Shown: one piece after another, positions 20,382 to 27,458 of the stretch
Position numbering within the stretch: position 1 is the first letter of the stretch
How the letters are laid out: each line of letters starts with the position of its first letter
NCBI GenBank assembly: GCA_021773645.1
Contig: JAJFJU010000026.1
Location: 212,767 to 276,766 of the forward strand
DNA: 64,000 nucleotides
Source: Gammaproteobacteria bacterium
GTDB lineage: Bacteria > Pseudomonadota > Gammaproteobacteria > HK1
Reading direction: 5' to 3'
The notes under the pieces: generated by a model
What the model saw: only the letters and a program-made list of their open reading frames with translations
What the model was told of the DNA's origin: nothing
Database searches by the model: none
Position numbers and translations under genes: made by a program

Positions 20382-21476
20382 TCAAGCGCTTGCACGAAAA
20401 TCCCGAACCCTCAGCAAAGTCAGTTCGGGAGTTTTTCGGGACTCGCCCCCACAAACACGGCCCGCCGCCTCGATCAATTCCCCGATCTCAGGGGCAGAGT
20501 AATGGGTCGTGATATCCCCGTTCTTGTGCCCTAAAAGCACCCTCCTCGTTTCCAACGGCACCCCGACAGCACGCAGCCGCCGGCCGAAGGTGTGTTTCAG
20601 ATCATGTACCCGGAGAGAAGGCAGGCCCGATTTAATGCGCGCCCGCTTCCAAGCCGAGTTGTAGATCCGTCCTACACGTGCCCCCCGGAAGGTAAAGACA
20701 TACTCAGGATGGCCACCACGTAGCTCATTAACCACCGAGAGAGCCACACGGTTAAGCACCACCAGCCGATCCTCACCATTCTTTACCCTACCCCCGGGGA
20801 CGATGAACACGGACGTGGAAAGCTCAGGAACGCGAACCTCCCAATCCCACCGCAGCCCGCAAACCTCCTCCTGCCGAGTACCCGTGTTCACACAGAACAA
20901 GGCCATCCGCTGGAGATGAGCCGGGAGCTTAGCGAGTAACCGCTTCTCCTCTTTCCGGCTGATCGGGTAAGGCTTCCGAGCATCCCCCCAATCCACCATC
21001 TGGATCATAGGGGGAGTCACCAGCCAGGTAAGGCCCGCCTCATCCCGCCACAGCCTAGATGCCAGATTAAGCACCCTCCGAACCACAGCAAGCGTGCGAT
21101 TAACCGTCGCCGACCGAACGCCATCCCGACGCCGGGACTCAACAAACGGCTGGAGGGTTCCCATATGCACCTGGTCCAAAGGCAACGCCCCGATAAACGA
21201 ATCGACGCAATCAAGATCCTGCGCATCCCGAGACAGGCTCCGCTTAGTGCCTTCCACTAGGTACTTCGTAGCAGCCAGGCGAAAGGATCGCCTAGGCCGT
21301 TCACCGTACAACTCCGACCGCCGTATCGCCTCTATGCGGTGGGAGAGGTACGCTTCCGCTTCCTCCCGGTCAGACGTTCGACAACTTTCACAAAGTCGCC
21401 TTCCCCGGATTCTTTTATCGATGTGCCAGACTTCGCCGACCTTGACGAGACCTGGCGTTTTCCTACTTCGCCCCAT
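20382..21476 (-). CDS. Prophage tyrosine-recombinase integrase
   Basis: Site-specific recombinase expected to insert the phage at tRNA(Met). 364 residues: SAM-like core-binding domain (about 60-165), catalytic domain with Arg in NTGTRQEEVCGLRW, the HxxR-type box VHDLKHTFGRRL, LLGHKNGDITTHYS with the nucleophile Tyr, and Lys in the beta hairpin. The second box has HDLKHTF where HDLRHTF is common, a variant I know in this subgroup. The start MGRSRKTPGLVK lies within the upstream excisionase-like frame, overlapping it by 145 nt. Confidence 0.95.
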   Translation of the reverse strand: MGRSRKTPGLVKVGEVWHIDKRIRGRRLCESCRTSDREEAEAYLSHRIEAIRRSELYGERPRRSFRLAATKYLVEGTKRSLSRDAQDLDCVDSFIGALPLDQVHMGTLQPFVESRRRDGVRSATVNRTLAVVRRVLNLASRLWRDEAGLTWLVTPPMIQMVDWGDARKPYPISRKEEKRLLAKLPAHLQRMALFCVNTGTRQEEVCGLRWDWEVRVPELSTSVFIVPGGRVKNGEDRLVVLNRVALSVVNELRGGHPEYVFTFRGARVGRIYNSAWKRARIKSGLPSLRVHDLKHTFGRRLRAVGVPLETRRVLLGHKNGDITTHYSAPEIGELIEAAGRVCGGESRKTPELTLLRVRDFRASA

Positions 21477-21679
21477 GATGGACCTCCTTTGCCCGGGCGC
21501 CCGCAGCGCTGTTTATATTGATCAAACCAAGCATCAAGATCCACTCGGTCAAATCCAACGCCATTGACACCAATAGGAACCTCGATCAAATCAGGCCGCA
21601 CCTGCTCATCGAAGATGGCCCGGCACATACCCAAATAAGCGGGCGCATCCTTATAGCGGATAACGCGATCGAGGATCAC
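21332..21679 (-). CDS. Probable excisionase / AlpA-like DNA-binding protein
   Basis: 115 residues starting MILDRVIRYKDAPAYLGM, a winged-helix pattern (RYKDAPAYLGM..IFDEQVRP..VDLDAWFDQY) like that of small recombination-directionality factors beside integrases. The C-terminal half is basic and low in complexity. It overlaps the integrase 5' end by 145 nt in a different frame, an arrangement I recall for this integrase type. The DNA-binding call is by pattern, not proof. Confidence 0.65.
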   Translation of the reverse strand: MILDRVIRYKDAPAYLGMCRAIFDEQVRPDLIEVPIGVNGVGFDRVDLDAWFDQYKQRCGRPGKGGPSWGEVGKRQVSSRSAKSGTSIKESGEGDFVKVVERLTGRKRKRTSPTA

Positions 21680-21696
21680 GATAGAGCCGGGGCAGA

Positions 21697-22317
21697 CTAG
21701 CCCCGCCCCCCTTCATCCAGTTCAGCCAACTGGGTGCCAGTAAGATTTTTCAGGCGGTCGATAACTTCATCGACAGCCTTCCTCGTTGCCTCCATTCGCC
21801 GGGAACTAGCTTGTAGATCCCGAAGCAGCCCAACGAGATGCGCCAGATCAAGAAACGACACCACCATCGGGAGTTTCCGAAACCCCATCTGCTTGACCAT
21901 GGCATTCAGCATCCGGTACTTGTCATCGTCACCCAGGACGGCCCTGGGTTCGGCGGGCTTGGGGGCAGGCAGAGCCTTGGCCTTACGCAGCCCCATGAGC
22001 TCTGCCTCGCAAGCGATGAAGTAGCGGCGGGCCTTATCTCCCATGGGGCAGTTCTCAGCCATAGCCAGCATCTTGGCCATATCCAAAGTGAGCCAATACT
22101 CCTTGCGAGGCCGGCCGCCTGGGGTTTTTAATAAAGTTATTAAAAAGTCTTCGCCTGCCAGAAACCGCCACTTGTGGACACGATTACGAATCCAGCTAGT
22201 GAAGTGTTGTTTTGATTGCAGGAAACCGTGAAGAGTCCGGGCGGACACCACGCGAGTGGGAACACCAGCGATGAATCGTTGCCGGAACGGGATGAGTCTG
22301 TTTTGTTTGCGTGTCAT
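21697..22317 (-). CDS. AntA/AntB-family antirepressor
   Basis: Phage antirepressor expected to inactivate a repressor and promote lytic growth. I start at the ATG giving MTRKQNRLIPFRQRFIAGVP (206 residues). The AntA/B domain (about 18-100) includes VSARTLHGFLQSKQHFTSWI and DMAKMLAMAENCPMGDKARR; a variable C-terminal domain (about 120-205) is helical. Directly upstream lies a C4/Ash-type region, the arrangement in which antisense RNA controls the antirepressor in phage P1 and relatives. Confidence 0.85.
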   Translation of the reverse strand: MTRKQNRLIPFRQRFIAGVPTRVVSARTLHGFLQSKQHFTSWIRNRVHKWRFLAGEDFLITLLKTPGGRPRKEYWLTLDMAKMLAMAENCPMGDKARRYFIACEAELMGLRKAKALPAPKPAEPRAVLGDDDKYRMLNAMVKQMGFRKLPMVVSFLDLAHLVGLLRDLQASSRRMEATRKAVDEVIDRLKNLTGTQLAELDEGGRG

Positions 22318-22357
22318 GGCAGAGGCCTCGGTAACAGTTGAGAGACCCACCACCGCC

Positions 22358-22522
22358 GGTGCAAATCGGCAAAAGGTGGCAGGACGAAACAGGTTTGCAC
22401 TACCGCACCGAGGAGCGGCCACCCGAAGGTGCCTGAATCGCCCCGCCATAAAAAACTGCGGGCATAAAAAAAGGCACCACATCGGATGAGCGCCTTGACG
22501 CTCGGTTTGCGGGGTGCAAATC
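22358..22522 (-). ncRNA. C4/CI-type antisense RNA (Ash) immunity region
   Basis: On the minus strand GGTGCC (22473-22478) pairs with GGCACC (22428-22433) around an inner hairpin of GCCCGC and GCGGGGC (22441-22463). TTTGCACC occurs at 22513-22520 and at 22358-22365, and its complement GTGCAAA occurs between them at 22393-22399, so alternative pairings are possible. The overlapping frames carry the short Ash-like phage pattern (for example GAHPMWCLFLCPQFFMAG). This resembles the P1 C4 / P4 CI RNAs that block antirepressor translation. Exact RNA ends are unknown. Confidence 0.5.
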
Positions 22523-22591
22523 CCGGCCGCTGCTGCTGCAACGACGGGCACAGAATAAGCTATCTTTTCCACCGACTGCAACTCCCCCACC

Positions 22592-22777
22592 CTACCCGGT
22601 ACGTTCCAGGACAGCGCCGGCACGCCCATCAGGCGTAAGCTCGGAGCGCAGCACGAGCACATCCTTCGGCGCCTCAATACCGACACGGACCTTCCCTCGA
22701 TCGACCCCGAGCACCTTCACAACAACGTCGTTGCCGATCCTTACAGATTCGCCCTGACGGCGGGTTAATACGAGCAT
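22592..22777 (-). CDS. csrA: Phage-encoded CsrA/RsmA-like RNA-binding regulator
   Basis: CsrA dimers bind GGA motifs in mRNA leaders and alter translation or stability. I start at MLVLTRRQGESVRIGNDVVV, preceded by AGGGAG, giving 61 residues, the normal CsrA length; the frame extends upstream without CsrA sequence. Key RNA-binding residues are kept: Leu4, Arg6, Arg7 and Arg44 (VLVLRSEL). It sits in the early left operon, between small unknown genes and the C4/antirepressor region. Whether it targets host or phage mRNAs is unknown. Confidence 0.9.
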   Translation of the reverse strand: MLVLTRRQGESVRIGNDVVVKVLGVDRGKVRVGIEAPKDVLVLRSELTPDGRAGAVLERTG

Positions 22778-22778
22778 T

Positions 22779-22976
22779 TCAAAACTCCCTATCTGTGATT
22801 TGCACGAATTCCCAAGATGGGTTCCGCAGTGCAGCGTTCGCCATCTTTCGTGCATTTACTGCATCGTTGACCCATCCGTACACAACCCTCTTATCTAAGT
22901 CAGAATCAAAATAACTTATCTCGTAACGCTGGCCTCGATCACCGACCGGATGTGGTAGTCCGCCTGAATGTGTCAT
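22779..22976 (-). CDS. Small phage protein, function unknown
   Basis: 65 residues with no domain I recognise (YEISYFDSDLDKRVVYGWVN in the middle). It abuts csrA and the gene before it without spacing, as expected for a packed early operon. Likely real from its position; it might be a small DNA- or protein-binding factor, but nothing in the sequence shows that. Confidence 0.55.
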   Translation of the reverse strand: MTHSGGLPHPVGDRGQRYEISYFDSDLDKRVVYGWVNDAVNARKMANAALRNPSWEFVQITDREF

Positions 22977-23189
22977 CTATTCAACCTCTGAGCCGTAAAC
23001 ATAAAAACCATGTTTGGCGTGGGGGCTGTGATTTACCAATAACCCGCCGTTGTTCTTGTCGATAATCGTTACAATATCTCCCTCCACAGCTATAAACCCG
23101 GGAGGATGGTGATCCTGCCCATCGTCATAAATGCCCCGAGTTATTCGGACGCGATCACCGGGCGCTAAGTGGTCAAAGTTTTCAATCAT
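22977..23189 (-). CDS. Small phage protein with SH3/KOW-like pattern, function unknown
   Basis: 70 residues. LAPGDRVRITRGIYDDG and VEGDIVTIIDKNNGGLLVNH look like small beta-barrel strands (SH3 or KOW type), which in small phage proteins often contact nucleic acid or protein. That is pattern-based only. It lies head-to-tail with its neighbours in the left operon. Confidence 0.55.
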   Translation of the reverse strand: MIENFDHLAPGDRVRITRGIYDDGQDHHPPGFIAVEGDIVTIIDKNNGGLLVNHSPHAKHGFYVYGSEVE

Positions 23190-23507
23190 CTATTCAACCT
23201 CCGTGCGCACATGCTCAATAGCCCGACTGGGATCAGCGGTACGCCAGTCAGGCCAGTCTCTCGCTTCATTTTTCGTCTGCTTGGCACCAAGAGCGGCAGC
23301 TATCTCAACCGGGGTATGTCCTGCACGCCAAGCGCCGTCTAAAGCCAGCATCACTACGTCAATCCATTCCTCTAAATCGACTGGGCTTTCTTCGATTTCC
23401 TTGAGTTCTTTGCGGATATGGTCGAGCACCCCATCTGTACGCCGACCCGGGCCAAATGTTTTTAGCGAGAATTTGCGCTGCCGTTGCAAATGCCTAATTA
23501 AGTCCAT
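23190..23507 (-). CDS. dATP/dGTP pyrophosphohydrolase (MazG-like, DUF550)
   Basis: All-alpha NTP pyrophosphatase probably acting on dATP/dGTP to tune nucleotide pools. I start at MDLIRHLQRQRKFSLKTFGP, giving 105 residues; the open frame continues 63 codons upstream through the next gene. GVLDHIRKELKEIEESP and DLEEWIDVVMLALDGAWRAG hold the EExE- and ExxD-type metal ligands of the fold. Confidence 0.8.
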   Translation of the reverse strand: MDLIRHLQRQRKFSLKTFGPGRRTDGVLDHIRKELKEIEESPVDLEEWIDVVMLALDGAWRAGHTPVEIAAALGAKQTKNEARDWPDWRTADPSRAIEHVRTEVE

Positions 23508-23508
23508 G

Positions 23509-23748
23509 CTAGTCACCCGCCAAAGCCACCACGGCCTTGTGTAGTCTGGCGTTGAACCAGCGCCTAAGAACGTACCCCCTAACAACACTAAGCACGGTAA
23601 AGAAAAGCACGATGCCAAAATGCTGGCCGTGTGAGTACGGCATATCAAACATGGCCGCGGCTGGAGGCCATGCAGCATATGAAACAATAAAACCAATAAA
23701 GGTATTCATCGTTGCCTCAATTAATGAAACCGCCCGTGTTTGTTGCAT
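23509..23748 (-). CDS. Small phage inner-membrane protein (DUF7220-like)
   Basis: About 79 residues. Two hydrophobic helices: about residues 15-35 (INTFIGFIVSYAAWPPAAA-like) and 45-60 (IVLFFTVLSVVRGYVLRRWF). The pattern SLIEAtMNTFIGF..VVRGYVLRRWFN is seen in many small phage membrane proteins. It starts within the stop of the upstream 48-codon gene (TGATG). Role unknown. Confidence 0.65.
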   Translation of the reverse strand: MQQTRAVSLIEATMNTFIGFIVSYAAWPPAAAMFDMPYSHGQHFGIVLFFTVLSVVRGYVLRRWFNARLHKAVVALAGD

Positions 23749-23894
23749 CACAACTTACCCCGAGCAATTGGCCCGTCGGGGTCATCTCCGATGAAACGGA
23801 TAATCATCCGCATTTCCCTCGGCAGTCGATTAAAGTCGCGCCTGCATTTCCAGCGGCGGTAACGGCGATATAGGTGGCGGAGCCAGTTCACCAT
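23748..23894 (-). CDS. Very small basic phage protein
   Basis: 48 residues, starting MVNWLRHLYRRYRRWKCRRD and ending GPIARGKL, strongly basic. It fills the gap between its neighbours exactly: its ATG lies inside the stop region of the upstream gene and its TGA overlaps the next ATG. Tight packing is the main evidence; no homology is claimed. Confidence 0.5.
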   Translation of the reverse strand: MVNWLRHLYRRYRRWKCRRDFNRLPREMRMIIRFIGDDPDGPIARGKL

Positions 23895-24148
23895 AAGTCC
23901 TCACTAAACAGTTTCGTGGGGTGGTCGTGAGTGGTTATCTGCCCTGTTCTTAGCGCTAACGTTAAGGCTTGCTCGCGAGTGAGGAAATCCCCCTCATCGG
24001 TGTAAAACCCCTGCATCCCGGTAATTGGTGGCGGCACGTTCATCTCGTCCACCATGTGCCAAATGACGTGGTGGTGCCTGTTCGGCTTTGGCAGGGTGTG
24101 AACATCCCCGCTGTGCTTTATCGCTACACCTACAATCTGGCTCATCAC
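23888..24148 (-). CDS. Conserved small phage protein, function unknown
   Basis: 86 residues. The pattern VGVAIKHSGDVHTLPKPNRHHHVIWHM..GMQGFYTDEGDFLTREQALTLALRTGQ resembles a family of small phage proteins of unknown role. Cluster of His residues (RHHHVIWHM). Overlaps its downstream neighbour by 7 nt. Confidence 0.65.
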   Translation of the reverse strand: MMSQIVGVAIKHSGDVHTLPKPNRHHHVIWHMVDEMNVPPPITGMQGFYTDEGDFLTREQALTLALRTGQITTHDHPTKLFSEDLW

Positions 24149-24156
24149 TCAGCCCT

Positions 24157-24375
24157 CTATAACCTACTGAACCTACTGTCGTTCAGGATTGGATTACACC
24201 GTGATGCGATAGCCTCATCCTCTCCACGTACCGCGTAAATGTCTTTAATCACGCCCAATAGTTCATCAATCTGTTCATGCTTCTCGTCGATTATTTCAAT
24301 TAACTCGTCCTTGCTAGAACGCCGCTCACTCTCCACGATGAGTTCACGAAGATTGTCTGCCTCAGCTCCCATCAC
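24157..24375 (-). CDS. Small coiled-coil phage protein, function unknown
   Basis: 72 residues, mostly heptad-like: LRELIVESERRSSKDELIEI and EIIDEKHEQIDELLGVIKDI. Acidic helix-forming protein, possibly an oligomer. Its start overlaps the Dam-type methylase stop by 4 nt. Confidence 0.55.
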   Translation of the reverse strand: MMGAEADNLRELIVESERRSSKDELIEIIDEKHEQIDELLGVIKDIYAVRGEDEAIASRCNPILNDSRFSRL

Positions 24376-24920
24376 TCAGCCTCCATTGCTTCCATGAGTG
24401 TCGGCATGGCAGGCGGAACCCCCGGCCTCCACACGACTAAAATATTGCCATTGGCCGGGGAGCCCTGGACTACGCCATCGAGCAGGAACTTAATCCTGCC
24501 CCTGATGGGGATGATTTCGTGGGCTTTCCCCATCACGTCGCGGTGCCACCAAGCCGTATCCCAAGCGTTGCCGGGGAGAAGCCCAACGATGGTTGTGATA
24601 TCAGCCGAGCAAGTGACAGCAAGCTCAGTCCATTTATTGATGCCGCGACCGTAAGGCGGGTTCATCCAGAGGTAAGGCGTACAAGCAACCCCGCTATCCA
24701 TAAACTCCAGCGTCCAATCAAGAACCAGCGCATCACGGAAGAGATCCACGGCATGATCCGGGCCGAAGTAGACGGGAGCCTTCGCTGTTTTCTCCGTTGC
24801 GCATACGTCGATAGAGAACGCTGCTCCAAGCCGCAGCCCAACTCGAAGCACAAACTCATAGGGGGTTTCGTAGAGCGAGGATTTAGAAGCGGGATTATTG
24901 GGGATGACGCTCATTACCAA
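24372..24920 (-). CDS. Phage Dam-type DNA N6-adenine methyltransferase
   Basis: Methylates adenine in DNA, often protecting phage DNA from host restriction. 182 residues. The catalytic motif NPPYGRGINKW (about 104-114) and the start of the domain (ETPYEFVLRVGLRLGAAFSI, then DVCATEKTAKAP) match the phage Dam family (PF05869 type). Motif I is of the short form found in this family. Early-operon location suggests action on replicating DNA before packaging. Recognition site not deducible. Confidence 0.88.
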   Translation of the reverse strand: MVMSVIPNNPASKSSLYETPYEFVLRVGLRLGAAFSIDVCATEKTAKAPVYFGPDHAVDLFRDALVLDWTLEFMDSGVACTPYLWMNPPYGRGINKWTELAVTCSADITTIVGLLPGNAWDTAWWHRDVMGKAHEIIPIRGRIKFLLDGVVQGSPANGNILVVWRPGVPPAMPTLMEAMEAE

Positions 24921-25129
24921 ATACTCCCTTCACCAATATGGAGGCATCGCTTATGCCCTTTACGACGTATCGCATATACGTGATAGCCAACCAAATCCCG
25001 GTTGTAGCGAGTCTCCACCCACATGATTAAACCAACCCTATTCGCGCCTCGGTGATCTTTGAAATAAACCGTGTGCCCGGGGATGAATTGCGGCGGTGAG
25101 AATTGGTATTTCTTTGGGGCAGCACTCAT
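24914..25129 (-). CDS. Small phage protein, function unknown
   Basis: 71 residues (PGHTVYFKDHRGANRVGLIM, then VGYHVYAIRRKGHKR). Basic, predicted mostly beta; may be a small SH3-like nucleic-acid binder, but this is a guess. Overlaps both neighbours by 4-7 nt. Confidence 0.55.
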   Translation of the reverse strand: MSAAPKKYQFSPPQFIPGHTVYFKDHRGANRVGLIMWVETRYNRDLVGYHVYAIRRKGHKRCLHIGEGSIW

Positions 25130-25575
25130 GATTCCACCTCCGGCAGCGCCAACAATTTCTTATCCCGCACCGCCTCGCCTACCCGCCTGCCGTCGGGAAG
25201 CATGATGTGGGAGAGGAAAGCCGCGTCGAAGTCCATCAGACCGATTTCCACGGCGGTGACCTGGCCTTTTATCCAGTCGCGCAGAATGGAGTAGATGGCA
25301 ACGGAGCCGATCTCCAGCGCCTTGGCTTTATAGGCTGCTTCAGTCTTGCTGCGGCGTGTAGACCACGGGTTCTCCTTCAGCCAGGCGGCGGCGTAGCCTT
25401 TGGCCGAGGCCCGTAACTCCACCTGCCGATCTCGATGCTGGAACTGGACGATGACCTCCCCGGTTTCAAAGTCATTCAGCGCCCCGAATTTTGCGCACCC
25501 GAAGCCGCGTAAAATCTTCTGGATCTCCTGCAAGGCACGGTCACCGGCGGATGCGTTTTGATATGGGAGGGCCAT
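25126..25575 (-). CDS. Conserved phage protein near recombination genes
   Basis: 149 residues. Central block VIVQFQHRDRQVELRASAKG and C-terminal MDFDAAFLSHIMLPDGRRVG recur, to my knowledge, in phages with RecT/exonuclease operons, without assigned function. Predicted alpha/beta. It lies two genes downstream of the DnaQ-like exonuclease. Confidence 0.65.
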   Translation of the reverse strand: MALPYQNASAGDRALQEIQKILRGFGCAKFGALNDFETGEVIVQFQHRDRQVELRASAKGYAAAWLKENPWSTRRSKTEAAYKAKALEIGSVAIYSILRDWIKGQVTAVEIGLMDFDAAFLSHIMLPDGRRVGEAVRDKKLLALPEVES

Positions 25576-25577
25576 TG

Positions 25578-25811
25578 CTACGCCTTTACCTTCCGCCGCG
25601 GGGCATCATGCAGCGCCCGGCGCAGAGCGCCAGCCAGCTTCCGAGCCTGATACATCATGGCGATAACTTCAGACGCGGGGAGAAGACGCAAATCCTCATC
25701 CTCCCCATCGGTTTCGTAAAACCCTCCATCGCCACCCACGTAAACAGGGGGTAGTTTTTCCATAACCTCGTTGGCCAGGTTTTCCAGATCATCTAGTTCA
25801 GCGTTTTTCAT
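25578..25811 (-). CDS. Small acidic phage protein, function unknown
   Basis: 77 residues, acidic N-terminus and basic C-terminus (LARRALHDAPRRKVKA-like tail). LLPASEVIAMMYQARKLAGA suggests a helix. Overlaps the DnaQ-like gene stop region by 4 nt. Confidence 0.5.
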   Translation of the reverse strand: MKNAELDDLENLANEVMEKLPPVYVGGDGGFYETDGEDEDLRLLPASEVIAMMYQARKLAGALRRALHDAPRRKVKA

Positions 25812-26470
25812 GCTCGTAAGGCCTCCAGCAGATAAGGATCAACATCGTCCTGGCGGAGTAACCAGCGCTTGTAATCAGCCGGCACGTCCGCGATGGGCAT
25901 GCCCTTGTGCTTACCGAAGGGCATCACATCGGGCACACGGGCAAGCTCAGAAGCAGCCCACAGGTCTTCCCACGTCGAGATGTCGGAGAGATGCCTGACG
26001 ATGTGTTGCAGTAGCACGAGGCAGACACGTATATCCGCATCCGCGCTATGAGCACTCCCAAGCCGTGCACGGGCCGTGTTGCGCTCCAGCAGGTAGAGCA
26101 TCGCGGACTGTGAATGGGAATCGGCCTCGGGCCAGAGCTTTCGGCAAAGCGCGAGGGTGCAGATCCGTTTGATATCCGGCTCGCCGATAACACGCCAGTC
26201 GAAATCAACATTGTGGCCAATCAGGTAATCGACGTTGGCCGGCAAAGAGAACTCAGACGCAGGCGGGCACCCGGTTAGATCCCCGTCCATGATGTGGTGG
26301 GTGGCCATAGCACCAAGGGATATGGGCTTCCCGGGGTTATAACGCTGGCAGAACAGCTCGCCACCCGCTTGACGGGGGGAGCTGGCATTAATCGCCTGCA
26401 TATAGGCGGCCTCAACCAAAACAGGATCATCAATGCCGGTGGTTTCGGTGTCGAAGATGAGCGCGATCAC
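25808..26470 (-). CDS. DnaQ-like 3'-5' exonuclease with C-terminal DUF3820-type domain
   Basis: 220 residues in two domains. About 1-165 is a DEDDh exonuclease: Exo I FDTETTGIDD (Asp, Glu), Exo II LIGHNVDFD, Exo III HSADADIRVCL (His and Asp). About 180-220 is a short DUF3820-like segment, VMPFGKHKGMPIADVPADYK. This kind of fusion is known in phage and plasmid exonucleases. It lies next to the RecT-like annealase, so it probably works in phage recombination or repair. Confidence 0.85.
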   Translation of the reverse strand: MIALIFDTETTGIDDPVLVEAAYMQAINASSPRQAGGELFCQRYNPGKPISLGAMATHHIMDGDLTGCPPASEFSLPANVDYLIGHNVDFDWRVIGEPDIKRICTLALCRKLWPEADSHSQSAMLYLLERNTARARLGSAHSADADIRVCLVLLQHIVRHLSDISTWEDLWAASELARVPDVMPFGKHKGMPIADVPADYKRWLLRQDDVDPYLLEALRA

Positions 26471-27447
26471 TGGGGAACATCCCCGAGGGCGGCGCGTACA
26501 TCCGCCGCGACCACTTTCACCGCCTTGCGATCCTTGGCAGGCAGAGCACGGGAAAGGTCCTCGATCTCATCAACCACCGAGAGATCCGTCCCGGGCTTCA
26601 GGGCGCGTAATTGATCGACCAGAGAGTCAGCGGTGATCTCCGTCGGGTCATCGGTAGCGGCGTCATCAGGCGGCAGGATTTCGCCCGTGTCAGTATCTAC
26701 AACTTCACCAGAGGCAGCAGCATCAGGATCAGCCGCCGCAGGAGCGACAGCAGGAGCCCCGAGACGGGCCTTAAGGCTATCGGTGCGGGTCTCATATATA
26801 GGCTGTTCGCCGGATGTTTCCACGGCAGTCGCCTCGATAATCCTCTGCCCTTCATCCGGGTCGTAAATGCCGGCAAACCCAAAGGCCAGCCGGGCCGTCT
26901 GGATCATGGTTTTATGGCGGAGGAAGCGCTTGGTATGGGTCTGCCACGGGCCGGAGATGGTGTATTCGTTGTTCTGCCCCTTATTCTTTACGAAGCCAGG
27001 GCGATAAACCTCATCCAGGTATTCCCGCACGACAATGGCGTGAGAACGATCCTTCCGGTACATAACGCATTCCATCCACTCCGGCGCAGGCTTGGCGCTA
27101 CCATCCATCTGACCCAGCGTTTCAGATTCCCGGAACTCCATGCCATCGAACTGCGGGTGTTCGTTAATGATGCGAGCCCACCCATCTACGCCGACGATAG
27201 GCACAACGCCATGCTGCTTGTCCGGAAAGGCGTAAATCTCCCGAGTAAAGGGGTTGAGCTTGTACTGATCAGCCACCACTAGCAGGGCCATCATCTGCTC
27301 ATTGCTAACCCCATCCTTTACCTGAAAGGCAGTGGCCTTGAGGGTGTTAAGCAGCTTGGAGGAATCCACGCTATAGCGGGAGGCGAATTTCTCCACCAGG
27401 CTGCGCGGCGGCTGGGGAATGGTTGCTACTGCTTGTGCTTGAGACAT
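26467..27447 (-). CDS. RecT/Bet-family single-strand annealing protein
   Basis: Binds exonuclease-made single strands and anneals them. 326 residues; Bet/RecT core about 20-215 with LNPFTREIYAFPDKQHGVVP and IVGVDGWARIINEHPQFDGM; flexible Ala/Pro/Asp-rich region about 235-280, probably an SSB-contact tail or linker. Follows the YqaJ exonuclease by 11 bp, giving the classic phage exo-annealase pair. Confidence 0.92.
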   Translation of the reverse strand: MSQAQAVATIPQPPRSLVEKFASRYSVDSSKLLNTLKATAFQVKDGVSNEQMMALLVVADQYKLNPFTREIYAFPDKQHGVVPIVGVDGWARIINEHPQFDGMEFRESETLGQMDGSAKPAPEWMECVMYRKDRSHAIVVREYLDEVYRPGFVKNKGQNNEYTISGPWQTHTKRFLRHKTMIQTARLAFGFAGIYDPDEGQRIIEATAVETSGEQPIYETRTDSLKARLGAPAVAPAAADPDAAASGEVVDTDTGEILPPDDAATDDPTEITADSLVDQLRALKPGTDLSVVDEIEDLSRALPAKDRKAVKVVAADVRAALGDVPQ

Positions 27448-27458
27448 TGGGATCTCTC

